A DNA stretch of 64,000 bases from Lota lota (GCA_026745465.1 JACYXH010000091.1:1588501-1652500), one strand, 5' to 3'. Positions 11,122-40,999 are shown, numbered from the stretch's first letter. Program-made: numbers and translations. The notes: generated by a model not told the origin, from the sequence alone.

Positions 11122-12260
11122 CCTGACAGAGGAGGGGTCATCACCATGGCAACACATTGTCGAAGGAACCCAACAATGTTGACGACCCAAAAGGATATAC
11201 TGAGTATATAAAAGTATAATATGTGGTTACACATATATAAATATGCACCTACAAATATTTATATATGTTTATCCATGCTTAATACCTTTTTTGGAGACTG
11301 CCTTTTGGAAAGAGGAAAGAGACGGTGGGAGAGCGGCAGAAGAACGTGGTCACTCTTGCTACTTGGCAGCCCCTTGGTTAACTACGCCCCAAATGGCGGA
11401 AAGGGCGACAGAATGACTGCTTCACAGCGGCAACCTTTTATGAGTTGAGATGTCCTAGTGAAAGCTAATTATTGACGGGGATGATCGGATGGCCCATGTG
11501 AACAGTCTTGGCCATGTGTTTGGCTGTAGAGCAAGGTGTCAACCCACCCCAGAGGGGTGGTGTGGTGGAATCATCGCATCCCCAGGTAGAAGCCTGCTCC
11601 CGGGACACAGGGCAGACAAACTGAACCGTCCATCCACAACCACAGTCCTTTATCCCTGACTGCTACCCTTTATCCCTTAGCCCAGCACAAGTTCTCCTTG
11701 CTGGGAAGGACTTCAGCCCAGCCTGCACCCTAAACGCCCTTTGCCCTTCCATTACTCCCAGAATGCCCCTCGCCACTGCAGGTGCTGCTTCTTATATATG
11801 CAAATATGCCTCTGTTCTTTTCTAAACCAACCCAAAATACATAGAGAGAGGGAGGGAGAGAGAGAGGGCACGATAGATATCCTGTTGTGAATATAAAGGT
11901 TTCTTTGCACTTTTTTTCATGATGCTCTTTGGATGTTAGGGGGGATGTGTAAACAGAGCGTTTGTTTTCCCTAGCTCTCTTCCCACCAAAAGACAAGGGG
12001 CTCTTTCTGTTTCTTGACAATCATCACCGGTACCCTTTACGTTGCTTCCAAAGGATCATCTTTTTAAGACTGTTTTTAATTGTTCTCTTTATAATGGAAA
12101 AAGAAAAATGGCGGGACATATGAACCATATTCATCACAGTGCACAATGCCATAGTCATACTCAGTGGTAGAGCTAAGCACAGTGTTATTTGTATGTGTAC
12201 ATTGTAAAAGGTATATAAAATGTTTTTTTACAGGAGAGAATTTGAGTTTTTACTGATAGT

Positions 12261-12266
12261 AATAAA
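12261..12266 (+). terminator. nfic: Candidate nfic polyadenylation signal
   Basis: The first clear AATAAA after the nfic stop, about 1.1 kb downstream. NFIC genes often have long 3' UTRs, so a later signal (16478-16483 or 18593-18598) may be used instead. Confidence 0.3.
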
Positions 12267-14002
12267 AAAAGGGTGTAATTTGTGTGCAAATTGCAGGATT
12301 AGGATGACTCATGTTACTGTAGTTATCTATCTTTAGTAGAAGCAGAAGTGACACGTTGGAATTGGGCACTGTGTACAGATGAAAATCTGTCAGTATGTGA
12401 CTATGGTTCTTTATGTCTCCACTACCATGCTCTTAATCCTAAAGAGATTGTGTAGGTCGTCGCTGTGTCCTCAAACACTTGTCTATTGTTTCGGGGGAAG
12501 ATACTTGGATACAGCAGGCATTGCACTATGATTACGTTAAATTTGTAATTTTTTTCGTCAAGGAAACCTTATTTTCTTGGATTGTTTGACATGATGCAAA
12601 GCGTTTAGGCCACAGCATGGTGTTGTTATAGGTAGTGGCCTGTAGCATTTCCCTAGCTAGCTAGCTGAATGTTAGTTTGAACTCAGCACAGGTTTCACCT
12701 TCATATTCTAGAATGTGCCACACTGCAGAATGTGGTGTTTTACTCTTGACCCTTCCTTTATTTTTACCAGGAACTTGTGGATACAGGAATGAGCTACACT
12801 AGTAACCTGCAGTTAAATGTGGACAACTTAATAAGGAATGTATGGCTAGTGCCAGGCAAGTTCAGCATGCGAGGGCTAAACCAAACGAATGCCCTAATTG
12901 CTTTCTGCTGGCAATAAGCAATGTAATGAACCTTTCGAGCTGCATTTTATATAGTATGAGCTTCAAAAACGAAGGTTTTTTTGTTCCCAACCTTGATGTA
13001 AAATGTTGGGATGGTTTAGTAGGGAAAAGCAATATTTTGACTATGGAATTATGCTAATTTGAGTTATTAATGTTTCTTACAAAGATGCTTCATGTAGTCA
13101 GTGCATTTCAGTCTTTTTGTAACATTTTGTTTCATGTCACTACCATTGCATCGCAACTAATTCAGTAGCAACCAGATTACATCCTTATTATGCTCAAAGC
13201 TAATATGAGGCCCAAGGCATTTTCTTACCATGTTTTGCTTATTGGTTTATAGATTATTTTCTGAAACACCATGCACCAACATTCACACTCTGTGATGCAA
13301 TTTAGATATCTCTTTTAATTCTGGCATTTTTATATATTCTAAAGCCCATTACATGGTACTCTGTGTTCAGTAAACCAGTACTTTTGCAAAAGAAATAATG
13401 AATGCTATTTATGGTGACTAGTTGTTTGATACCCAATGCTACATCATGACCTCTATGGAGCTTTGCGGCTAATACAACATACTATCATTGTTAGTTCCCA
13501 AGGGTTAATATGCACCGACTGGGCTGGCAGTCTCTGTGTTAGGAATTAGATTGATGTTTCTTTAAAGAGAGTTTTTTTTAACTGGGTGAAAGCAGGCAGC
13601 AGGCGAGGAGGATGACGGGGGCTCTGTGTTTTCTCGCGGTGTTGTGTCTGAAGGTGATGAGCTGTGTTAGGGCTCGGGGAGGATGGGAGATGGGGGTGGG
13701 GAGGTGGGGGGTGTAAGTTTGGATTAAAAAAAAAAGTTAGCTAAGAGCTGATGTAATACTGCATGGTGCTGCTATGGTCGCTGTGCTGACCTAAAGAATG
13801 CATGGCTCAACGCCCCCCCCCCCCCCCCACCCCCTTACCTCGGCCTCCTCTTAATGTCCACATGTTGTCCCGACCTCTTTCTCTGTACCTGCAGATGGGT
13901 AGGACATTACATGGAGAAGTCTTCCCCTATTCAAGTATACTCTTTTGGATTTTTAATAATAAGCCCTGTTGTTTAACCTCTATTTTGCACGATGTTTCAT
14001 AT

Positions 14003-14005
<3 letters not shown>

Positions 14006-14042
<37 letters not shown>
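14006..14042. repeat. (CA)n microsatellite
   Basis: About 18 uninterrupted CA units downstream of nfic. Confidence 0.95.
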
Positions 14043-14043
<1 letters not shown>

Positions 14044-17000
14044 TATGTGCCTTGCCTTAGTTTAAAAACGATACATTATGGAGAAATTACCTTTTTGTGT
14101 GTTCTTGGTACAACCGGTCTGGTAGCCCTTAAAAACAGAAAAATAGAAAAAATGCTGCATGTGTGACTGCTTGTCGCTGTCCAGTTTGGAGGGTTTCATT
14201 TAGGAGATGATTGTCTGTTAACAGTATAAATATTATTATAATTCAGAGATGTTACACTTGGTGTCAGCCCAACTGAAGGCCTGCACTGGCATCACAGCAG
14301 TATTACTCCACTTACTCTACGCCAACACATATTTCAGTCAGCTGTGCCCAAACTACAGACCCAGGATGAATGTAAAGGCCCCCGACATACTTAAAATAAA
14401 AGCGAAATTAACGTTTTCGCACGGGCTTTCGGAACTGCTGTCGAACACGGCTATTTGAACAGGGTTCAGAACATAGTCACTGCGATGTGAGTGTTGTTCG
14501 TTTAATGGCGCGAGTCGAGGTGGGAAGAGACGCGGCCCAGAGGACAACAGACACTATCGTGATATTGGTGCAGGCAGCTGTATATTGGGATGTGGGAAAG
14601 GTTTGACTAGTTTGGCTGATCATTGTTATAAGGATGACTGTCAGTAATAAAAAAACGAAAAACTCTAGATGAACAAACCCTTTCACAATAATGCATGGCC
14701 ATTTTCTAAATTGCTTAGTCTGACAGTGTTTAAATTGGAATAGAGGCAAACACACTGTTTGCAGGAGAAAGTCAATTTGTATTCATGATTGTGAATATTT
14801 TGACACACAATGCCACATTTAAGTGTTACATTTGAGGGCACCTGATGTTGTGGCCTAGCCAGTCAGTATTCCATCAAATGGAAAATAATAATTGTAAGGA
14901 TTCAGGGTTAAGGTTGATTTGACTTCTCTCAGTAGTTGGTGGGCTTCAATGTTCCGCAGCCGTGTGATTGTCCATCCGCCACTGATTTGTATTAATGGCT
15001 TGGTTTGACCATGTGACTCATCAAGGCCACAGGCCACATATGCGCTTCATACTGATTGATGCATGCACTAAACACTATCCTTAAGCTTTTATTATTGACT
15101 TATTTTATTTTTTATTTTTTTTCTTATAGCTTTGAACACAACTTTGTGTATAAATAATATGTAGCGTTATAGAGGTTATTTGTTATAAAGAAACGGATGA
15201 GTGTGTATAGATTCTTTACGTTTGTTTCGCTTTTTTATTTTTGTTACAGCTCTTTTGAACTAGTGGCCAAGCCACCGGATAATGGTTCCATGAAATGGAA
15301 GTAAAGATGCTGAGGTTCTGCCAAAGATGTGGAGGATGATAGGAGGAATGAGACATGAAGTATGTGGGGATAATGTCTGGGTCTGTCTGCAGGACATGTT
15401 CAGTGCTGTAATTGCAGCATTTCATGTCAAAGTAAAGTGTGCTTTCTAGCTAGAGCGAGGGTCATCGACAACACTGTTATTTGGTTGAAAAAGGTCAGAT
15501 TTAAATGTGTTGATAGTGGCATTGATAATATTGCTACGTTAACAAGGACAGGATCAGGAGGTACTGTACAGTGCAAACAGCTGCACTGCATCTGTACTCC
15601 TTTCATAGAAGTGCTGCAAATACTGAGCAAACAGACCAGCACAAGACAGAATGAGGTCTGAAGGTTCAGACATGTGTATGTAGAGAAGGCATGAACTGTG
15701 TTTTGGTTATGAATTGGTAAAAGAAAAAGAAAGATAGCCAGCCATTTTCCTTATCTCTTTGAAAGTCACTCTTGAAGTGGGTTGTGATTAGACTTTTTTA
15801 TTTTTCTCCTTCACCTTATCTTTATTCATAAAGGCTTGGGTCCTTGGGTGTCCAAGTATACCTGGGAGAAATGAGTTGTTTTTACTCTGCATCATAGTTT
15901 GACCAGTTTCACAAATTGCTGCCCTGTTTTGGCAGGCTGTCTACAAAGAAATAATTAAAATCACCAAGCGACTAGGTCCTTTGTCTGGTTAAATTACAAA
16001 TAATGCCCAAATGCAATTCAATCAAAATCAGCGCGAGAGGCAAGAAGATACATTCGCTGTGTTGCATAAGGTTAGCGTTTGTACAACACGCAAAACAAGT
16101 GTTTAAAATATGTTCAGGAACGCTGGGAAGAGACACAAAATGGGCCTTAATCATCATATTAGGGACAAAAACAAGTATAGCTCCTTCAATGAATTAAGCA
16201 TGCCAGTGCCCATAATTAACCCCATGAGATGCACCTGTTTTCAGCCCTACCGTTACACCTCTGTGATAAAGGCCTATAATCCAAGTCAAAGGGATAGAGT
16301 GAGAACAATTTTAAGACTACAATCTGAACTAGAAAGTGTCAACTAACCCCTACCCCTCTCTTGCCTTGTTCAACTTCTTAAGCCAATGCTGTCTTCTCCT
16401 CAGGTATAATGGTATATGTAAAACATATTTCTCCCATGTGGCATTGAATTATCTCTATCCTCGATACCTTTCTTTTAAATAAACCAGCAGGTCAGCGGTG
16501 TGAAAACAAAACCAAAACCAAAAAAGGTTTTCAAAAGAGCAGTGCTTTTTATATATTTGATTTGACATGTGTTTTGTTCTGTCCAGTGCAGTCATAATTC
16601 AAACGCCACACATGACATGAGCATGTGATACATTGAAGCCCTGGGGGTTGGTGCTCTATACATAACAAAGTTATCACTTGCCCTATCAGAGCTCACAAGC
16701 CATAATAGCCAAAGATGCTCATAGAAAATACAGAGGGAACGGTCCCAGAATACCAACATTATGAGGCTTGTTGGCTTTGCTCACAGTTCTGCATGTAGAC
16801 ATTGTAAAAGCTGTCATTAACGATGATGACGAGGTGGTGGGTGTGTCATACTTTTAAGTGAATACATGCCAATATATTCTTGTTCCCATCCTAATCAACC
16901 AGGAGATTTCAGTACAGGGCAATGATTTGAACAAATTTAAGAAATGTAAGTGATGAATGCAAAATATCACTGTCAAGAAAGAGGAACATGTAACTTGTTT

Positions 17001-19194
17001 TTTTCAATTACAATTCTGAAATCCGGTAAATCATGCTTGGCATTGATGGAATATAAAAACATGCAGACGTGTTTCTTTTTCATATTTTTTTACTTATTTA
17101 CAATGGCTCTGGATTCTGGACATGTATTAGCATTGTTAGCACTTTGAACCTCTCTGGGCGATTTCCTCAGATCTTTAGCTGGATGCAGTGTGAGTCAGAG
17201 GGGAAAAGGAATACCCTCTACTACATCCAAATGTTGTTGGTGTTTTGTGTTTTTTCATCTAGGGCTCTTTTTCATGAACAATCTGAGTCATTTCCCCACT
17301 GTAATGCTGCTGTTAACCGATAACCTTATTACTCCGATTTTGTTTCGTTTTTTTGTTTTTCTTTTTGGTGTTACTTGAATTGATGATTGTGTTTTTGCTG
17401 AAGGCAAAACCTAACAAAAAACCTTTTTGGAACTTCTAAAATGTAAATCACTATAATTATATTTTAAGTAATAATTAAGTAATTACAATTAACATCTTTG
17501 TAACGTGACATTTTTCCAACAACTGGTTACTTTCTGTCTTTCTTGGTACTTTAGTTTCTGCACACTGTTTTCTCCATGTGTTTTAGAATGTTTTTAAAGG
17601 AGGGAAGACACATGCTCTTTTCACAGAAAACCTTTTTATTCAGTGTCATATTTTAAGGACTTTATTTCTCATTATAACTTCAGATAATACTATAGTAAAG
17701 GACTGCTTTGCTTGCTGCGAAGAGACCGTATATGTCCCTCACACCAGAGATGTAATGTGGGAAATATATTTTAATAGGATCACTGCCTGGAGACTACATA
17801 TCTGCACTAGAGAGAGAAATGTCATATTTTGACAATTAACTGGGAGCTTTCTCCCTTTTCTTCCAACCTGATTTAGAGCTGGGTGATCCAATCCATGTCC
17901 TGGTTTTAAAGCTTACATTTAGCTGAGGTAATAGGTTATTTTAGCTAAATGATATGCACAAATAATTCCTCAGGCCTACCTTATTGGTCATAATTTCTAA
18001 ATTAAAAACAATATTTTTCAGACTGTCTCTATAATAAATAGTGAGTGCCTAATCAAACAATTGCGGTTTTCTGTAAAAAAAAATATGTTTTACGTTTGAT
18101 TTGATTAACATCGTCCACTCAAACCTGGCTTTGAAAAGAGCAGTCTGTAGAAAGACTTGTCTGGTGTCGGCACCAACCAACAATATTTTGTTCATACTGA
18201 AGTGAGGGCTAAATCCTAATGGCCAAAAATGTTCAGTGTGTAAAGACCTCTCTCTGCGGAACAACGTTGGGCATGTTTGGAGTAGTTTATTTTCCTACTC
18301 TAAAGCTTGAAATCTATCATGAATAATATGAACATTTCTTTTTTTTAGTTTAGTTTTTTTGGGTGAAAATCTGAAATTCTTAACTTTCTCTGTTCAGTTT
18401 TAAATGTGGTCTTTAACTGCAGAGCTTCAATGTGTGACACGTTTCTAAACTATTGTTATTGATTGACCTGGTGTGAGGGATGTAAACAGCTTGATGATAT
18501 GTCATTATTATAACGTATTCAGCCATTGCGATCAGCTGCTGCTGAGGAATTCATTACTGGAAGTTTGTTTCCCTATGCAAAAATATACCATTAATAAACA
18601 AGCTATGCCACAACTCAGCCAGCAAGTCTACTTCTTGTCCATTTAATACAATTTCCAACACACGTAATTCCAGCTGTTGTATCTTAGATCCTTTCTCATT
18701 TAATTTCCAATGTTTATTTCCACATGTAATTTCACTATGTTTTAAATTAACAAAGCAATTTATTAGTGATAAGTGTATTATGAGTTGTATTACATCTCAT
18801 CCCATATCTTACCATGGTGTGTGTCTCAAATTAATATATTTTTTAAATGTGTGTGTGTTTTGAATATAAACATTTATAACATTTCTCTGAAAAAAAAATG
18901 ATGTTCAGTTAGGAAAAGTCTCCTATCCATGCCAGTCTGGGAAGGCAACAGGAAAGAGCTCACAGAGAAAAAAGAACAAGATAAAGTCCAATATTACACT
19001 CACCAGCCCAGACAGAGTGGCTACAGCAGAGACCCACTTGAGTGGACCATTCAATCACTAACTGAAGTATTCGTCATGGGTACAAGTGTCCTTATACCCA
19101 TTTGGTATGAAATATTCACCCACAGCAAATACATTGCTTGTAGTAAGTTAACGGTCAGTAGGTTTAACAGTGGGTTAGCATATTACTCAAAACC

Positions 19195-19197
<3 letters not shown>

Positions 19198-19233
<36 letters not shown>
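19198..19233. repeat. (TA)n microsatellite
   Basis: About 18 TA units in the nfic-sass6 intergenic region. Confidence 0.95.
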
Positions 19234-19237
<4 letters not shown>

Positions 19238-19360
19238 TAGGCCTATATTAATTACTTTTTACAACTATCCAATTATGCACCCAGTCCTGAAAGTGTTGCA
19301 TTGTAACAATATTATGGCCTGTTTATAATTTACACAAAATTAGATCCTGTGCTTAGTTAG

Positions 19361-19424
19361 AACCAGGGCTATTTAGAGAGAAAAATAGCAACATTAGCAA
19401 CATTCTCTCTAAATAGCTCTGGTT
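19361..19424. repeat. Inverted repeat, 22-bp arms
   Basis: The left arm 19361-19382 (starts AACCAGGGCTATTT) pairs with the right arm 19403-19424 with one mismatch. The 20-nt loop contains TAGCAACAT twice. It lies about 500 bp upstream of sass6 and may be the remnant of a small mobile element. Confidence 0.85.
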
Positions 19425-19719
19425 AGTACTGGACTGGTCGAATGGTGAGAAAAGGACACCAGTTGACGGGTTAAGAACTGCCCCATCTAGTGGTCAAATA
19501 TATATTTTGCATTTGATGAAGCCACGCCCCGGACAGAACAGCACACTTGTCAAATTGGCCTAGTGAGTGGACTGTCACGTGACTAAAATTAAACTAACTC
19601 GTATGTATGCCATATATCATAGAGATATTCCTAAACATTATTGATAACGTTGATTGTTCATCGTAATTTACAGGTTTGCGAGGCAAAGACCTTTTGACAG
19701 TATTATCAGCCCGTTGAGA

Positions 19720-19921
19720 CTCCCGCCCCGCCCCGCCGAGTTACTGAGTAAAGTGAACAAACGCTCCTGTTTGCTGCTTCCGTTCGCGGTTGTAAAGCGC
19801 CAAACGTGAAATAAATTCCAAACGTCAACTTGTTATGGAAGTTTTTCAGCTCTTTTTGTGAAACGCCTGTCATTAGCATACACGTTGTTTTTTGGAACAG
19901 AAAACGCATCACTTAACAGCA
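19720..19921 (+). promoter_or_regulatory. sass6: sass6 promoter and 5' UTR region
   Basis: This stretch is GC-rich against an AT-rich background. Overlapping CCGCCCC GC boxes lie at about 19723-19738. GCGCCAAA at 19797-19804, the reverse of TTTGGCGC, matches the E2F consensus. SASS6 is a cell-cycle-controlled centriole gene, so an E2F site just upstream of the start fits. No TATA box is evident. The transcription start is not determined; somewhere between the E2F-like site and ATG 19922 is plausible. Confidence 0.55.
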
Positions 19922-26922
<7,001 letters not shown>

Positions 26923-27222
26923 TCTTCTAACCTTTACTGTTGCCAAGAAGCCACGGCTGATTATGGTGCTCCCTCTATTTATGATATTTGTATTTCCTGT
27001 TTCTCTTTTAAAATGGTTTTAATATAGTAATATTTTCAGTAGTATCTTGATGGGTCATTTCCACGTTTTTTATTGTATTTACTTGCATGTGCAAAAAGTG
27101 TAGTATGTCTAATTTATGTCACATTAAAATCGTATTTGAAGTTATCTCAATGTTTCACTTTTATTCTTTCAATTGTATATTTAAAAATGCATTTAACAAA
27201 AGTGTGTGAGGCCAAGTTCCAT

Positions 27223-27228
27223 AATAAA
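27223..27228 (+). terminator. sass6: sass6 polyadenylation signal
   Basis: AATAAA about 300 nt after the TAG stop at 26920-26922. This gives a short 3' UTR (26923 to roughly 27245). A weaker ATTAAA occurs at about 27123. Confidence 0.6.
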
Positions 27229-27639
27229 AGGGTCAAATGATCTTCATATAAATGATAAACAAAATGGCTTGTAATGTGTGGCAAACGCTTCCCAAGCCAT
27301 TCTGTTATGCATCCCTTCCATTAAACGTAGTAATTTGGATATCGGAACAAAAGGATTATTAAACTGACCTCCAACTGGCATGTTTCGCTAACAATCAAAA
27401 AATCAAACAAATCAACAATCAAATGGTGAAGTGTTTCAATTAATGGATTTGAGTGTAAAAGGAAGATTTCAACCAAAACAAAGTCTACAAGCGGCGTTTA
27501 AGTATTCCGTAGATGTAGACACCCTCACTAACGTTGGCAACTTTCTTTTGTAAATATAGGCTTACCGCAGTTTTAAGAAATTCAAGTTTGGCTTTCCAGT
27601 CGGTAAATAAACGTGTCACACACATCAGAAAAGGGCAAC

Positions 27640-30020
27640 GACAAACACTAAATATCAAAATATATTTTATTCTGAACCTTTTTTTTTTTTACTGATCCGA
27701 TTGAAATGGCAGCAGATCGATCTGATTTAACAAATAAAAGGGGGGCAAGGGAAATGGAGATGGAGCCAGACTGAAACGCTGTTATTTGTCAGGGAGACTC
27801 GGGTAAAGGTTGACTCAGCAATGTCCTGTCAACACTGTTTGTCATTCATTATTACAAAAGAAAAATCATTTTCTTACGCACATTTAATAATTTGACAATC
27901 TTTAAACTGTTGACTGAAGTGCTTTGAGTAAGGAATAATATAATTAACAGAGGTTTCTTGGAACATAAAACAAGCTCAGCTGTTTTTGCAAGCCACAAGT
28001 ATGCAGTTAATTTTTCTAAGCATGATTAATGAGGGGAAATATGGGAATAAAGTAAAGGCGTTCAGTTTTAGGCTGTTTTAAAAGCACTAAAGTCAACTCA
28101 TGAGGTGTATGGTCAAATGTGGAATTCTGCTTCTTAGAAACACAATTACAGGCAAAATGGCATCTTTTTTTACTTTTTATTCATTTTAATTACAAAATAC
28201 TTCCAGCTGAGTAATTACCGAGTCAACCTTTACACTGTTCCATAAGTAACAAAAGTATGGAACAAATGACTTCTGATAAATTCTCAACAATTTGATTTTT
28301 TCAATCTACAAAGAAATTACAAACACATTTTTGCTTTTTAAAATCGTACTTTAAAAGTTATTTAAAAAATGTCTGGTCAGGAAGGGACATTGTAATAAAA
28401 TGTGAGCAGTAATGAGGCCAAAATGAGGTCTAAGAATCATCAATGGTCAGATGATTTAACACTGATGAAATAGTTGAATCTTTGTTTTTGTGGCAATTTA
28501 ATTGACTGTGACACTGTCATGCTCAGGGGTGAAGGGGTAAGCGGTTGACTTTTTAAAAATGAAACATACCTGTATAGCCACAGGGCAATCACTAGTTAAT
28601 TTCTTTAAGAATTGCAAGGTATCTCTGAAACCACATTTTCTCAGACAACCAAAGTGCTGTAGTGTCACTGCAATGTGACAAACTTTTGATTACATGAAAA
28701 ATGTGTCTTCAAAATGTCCAGCAATTTCTCCAATGTGCGATCAACAATCAGATTGTAATTAATAAATCTTTTGGTTGTGTTTACACAGGCACACTCGAGT
28801 CCACCGCCCCTCCCCAATCAATACCTGGTTCTGATCTTCTGAATAGAGAAAGCCCATCTGCCCTGCTTATTCTGTGTAAAGGCAACCTTAACAAATATTT
28901 AACTAAATGTGTCCATCGGGATGGGTCATCTTTCAGGCAGAACAACAGCTCCTGTTGACCAGCGTAACACCTCATCCCATTAATTTCTCTTTTTCTGTTT
29001 TTAGAAAGTGGAAAACCCAAATGAGCACAAAAACAAGCAACTTTAGAAAAACAAATAAAACATCAAACATGTTTGATTAACGCAAATGATTTGGTTTCTT
29101 GTTACGAGGGATGGGTGACAAGCCAATGCAGTAGGTTTTGTCACAAGTTTGCCTAGTTGCTCAGGCTGATCTATAACAAAAAGGGTTTTTGGCTCAGCAC
29201 ACGATTGCTGCGGATGAGAAAGCATACATTATTTTGGCAGCTATGAAACCAAACAACCTCCTTGTAACATCGGAGTGCCAGCTTGCCCTTGTCAAGAATG
29301 GCAGTTCCATGGAACATTACATAATGCCGTGTAACACCTACAGGTGTTTGACAACTGATGCTGCTTTAGTTTGCTCTTTCGAGAGCCTATCCGACAAGCA
29401 GGGCCCAAGTACAAGTACAAGGCCGGCATGATTCTATGTTTTTCTTGTTTCCGACATGCTTAGGAAAGGACTGAAAGCAAAGTTTGGCTGACTAGCAAAT
29501 AGCACATGGACAACATGCCAATTGTGTTCAGTTTTATTATCCAAAAAGTCACGTCTCTCCAGCAGAACCTCTCAGCTGATCAAATACACCGTACAGGGAG
29601 TCATTCTCCCACGTTCCGTCTGTCAATAAGAAGCTTCTGAGCACCAAACCACTGCTTCCTTGCTCTGCTTGGCTGCAGAGGTCTAGAGCAACCCGAGCTC
29701 CACACCGTTGTTCTGCAATTTGGAGCGGATTGTTGCCTTTGGTTGGAATGTCAGCAATGAGTAAAGTAAAGTCATGTATGCCGGCCTTGTCCTTCTCTAA
29801 AGTTTAAACGGTTGATTGTTAAAGTGTAGCGTCGTGTTAGGTCGCCATGTGGCCCTCGCCTTATTGCAACTCTGACCTGACCAACAAAAAAACAAACCTA
29901 TTGAAATATGTGACCTGCAATGGAAAAACACATATAGTCCAACTGCCGTCCTGAACGGTGAAGTTGATATGCCGTCAACAATGACATCCAACTAAACAAA
30001 AAAGATCAATCGGGTTTTTT

Positions 30021-30054
<34 letters not shown>

Positions 30055-30527
30055 GTTTTGATGATGAAGAGGAGCATACTTTAAAGATTAAAAAAAAAAA
30101 AAAAAGTAGCCTCCAAATTTTGGTACATATACGGATCTGTTATTTTTTGTCTTTTGGGTTTTTTTTGTCATTTTTCCAACTGCATCTCCTCTGCGTCTCT
30201 GTTAGAGTCACTGCACAGATCAGAGAGAAAGAAGGAGCGCTTGTATGCCTCCGTCTGTCCCAGCCGTTCTGTCTGTCCATCTTCTCTGTTTAACCGTTGG
30301 CGCTGTGTGGTGGACCTGCTGTGTCAGGGTGCTTTGCTTCCTGTTCCCGTTCCTCCCCCCCCCCCCTTGCTTCCTGTCTGTCCATTGGTGGGCGGGGCCT
30401 GTGGTGGGCGGGGCCTGCGGTGGCGGTGAGCGCGAGTAGTGCGCAGGAACGGGGCAGGGACAGTCATTTTGGCTATGTACACATTCATGGTCGGTCCATG
30501 GCTTCCAAAGGAGCAGCAGCAGCAAGA
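27640..30527 (-). other. tbl1xr1: tbl1xr1 3' UTR (extent inferred)
   Basis: Read on the - strand, this follows the TAG stop at 30528-30530. No coding exon is recognisable on either strand. A reverse AATAAA lies at 27666-27671, with another candidate at 28176-28181. TBL1XR1 is known for a multi-kilobase 3' UTR, so one ending near 27640 is plausible. That leaves only about 400 bp to the sass6 signal. A run of 30 cytosines in the sense strand (30023-30052) lies within it. Confidence 0.45.
30023..30052. repeat. (G)30 homopolymer
   Basis: Thirty consecutive G on the + strand (C on the tbl1xr1 sense strand), preceded by eight T. Assembly length may be unreliable. Confidence 0.9.
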
Positions 30528-39472
<8,945 letters not shown>

Positions 39473-39519
39473 CTTTACTCTTGTTACACCATGAGGTCAG
39501 CACACACACGCACCTGGCC
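39473..39519 (-). other. tbl1xr1: tbl1xr1 5' UTR part of the first coding exon
   Basis: Sense sequence just before ATG reads AACAAGAGTAAAG. A strong acceptor (CCTCCTCCCCTCCTTCCAG) ends at 39520, suggesting that the exon starts at 39519 and carries 47 nt of 5' UTR. An internal AG could be used instead. Confidence 0.55.
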
Positions 39520-39699
39520 CTGGAAGGAGGGGAGGAGGAATATGGATTTCAAAATGGGTGCTTGTTCAGAGAAATAATTTGGCGGGGAAAGTGATTACAC
39601 CAAATTCACCTAAATAGACTTAATTGGCTTGTCCCCATTCCAACTACTACTTGGAAACAAGACATATCTTGCAATAAAACACCAGTGAACCGTGCCTTT

Positions 39700-39741
39700 A
39701 AAACAATAACAACAACAACAACAACAACAATAACAAAAACA
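39700..39741. repeat. (AAC)n trinucleotide repeat
   Basis: About ten AAC units with minor interruptions, in tbl1xr1 intron 1. Confidence 0.85.
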
Positions 39742-40799
39742 AAGGATGCAGTTCCGCCATGTGACCAGACCACTGCAGTGGCGCTGCGGAGCTGTGAGAG
39801 CCAAACCTCTGGCTCCTACTGTGTTGACACTATGGGGGCTGGGCAGGGGAAAGGAGGGAATCTCTCTATCCTCCTCCTCCCCCTCCCCCCCCTCTCTCTC
39901 TCGCTCTCTCCCTCCCTCTCTCCCTCCATCTCCCTCTCAGTGTCTGTGTGCTGCCAGTGGCTGGTGAGCGGGGCTGTAGTACTGTACATCTTAAATCAAG
40001 TCACGCCATCGGGGGCGAGAGAGGACCACGGATGCAGCCCCACAGTGAGACAAGAAATCATTCAAGGCCAAGATGGAATAAGGACGCGGCAAATGAGAGG
40101 GAGGGGAGGTGGGGGGGTAATGCATGAGTGTGCAACGTAAGCGTCTACTCCATCATACACACACACTCACACCTGAGTGGTGACCGCAGGGAAGTGGAAG
40201 CGACAAGGCAAACTTAATCTCATGTGTTTTCCATTGTCAGATGGGGCTAATTGGTCACAGCTGAAGGATGAAGGAGGAGGAATTCAAGATGGTTGTTTTT
40301 TTTTGTCACCTATATAGTTCACCTTTAACCTGAAAAATATGCTAGTAGTTATTTGACCCTGAAAACTAAGTGACCCACATAAGCTGCTAGCACAAGGAAA
40401 GGTCCGGCCGTTGTGATGACCTGGAAGGTGGAATTGTGTGCAGCAGTGACAACACACTGCTGTTATAGTGTTGCATTAATAGAGCTTAATAGACTCATAG
40501 GCTAGCTGATGTGTTAAGTTGGGTCATGTCAGCCCCTTGACTACTGTTGCATTAGAAACAGAGGACTAGGAAAATAGATCAACAGATATGACAAATATTG
40601 TTGCAGTATATCACAATTCCCATTATTTTACAGTTTAGTTAAGATCTGTTCTACAAACATGTTAGTGGGGGAGGGGAGGACAGCAAAGCACAGAAGAAAA
40701 GTAGGGGTGAAGGTTATGCTTAGTCACGTTGCCTTCGTGCAAAATAGCACTCGGCTTGGTTTCTTCCCCCCACTCTAGCACATCAGAAATAGATGCGGT

Positions 40800-40800
<1 letters not shown>

Positions 40801-40859
<59 letters not shown>

Positions 40860-40861
40860 CA
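40801..40861. repeat. (CA)n microsatellite
   Basis: About 26 uninterrupted units followed by an imperfect CA tail to about 40890. Confidence 0.95.
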
Positions 40862-40999
40862 CTCACACCCACACACTCATACACACACAAACACTCTTGA
40901 AATATGAGGGTTGCCAGGTTCCAGGCCCTGAATCCCCAGCCACTTTTTAAAGATGTACTGTGATTCAGGGTCTTGTGTCAGTTGCATGTTACTCTAGAC

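Larger units (their letters stand above)
11122..19700 (+). other. nfic 3' UTR followed by intergenic DNA
   Basis: The nfic stop is TGA at 11119-11121. The following sequence has no recognisable coding exon on either strand. The start is presumably 3' UTR; its end cannot be fixed because several AATAAA motifs occur (12261, 16478, 18593). Contents include a poly-C run near 13812-13829, a (CA)n at 14006-14042, a (TA)n at 19198-19233 and an inverted repeat at 19361-19424. The rest shows nothing I can name. Confidence 0.6.

Noticed and set aside
15972..16346. Short open frames suggesting an exon downstream of nfic
   Set aside because: No similarity, no consistent splice signals and no codon pattern; more likely UTR or intergenic DNA.
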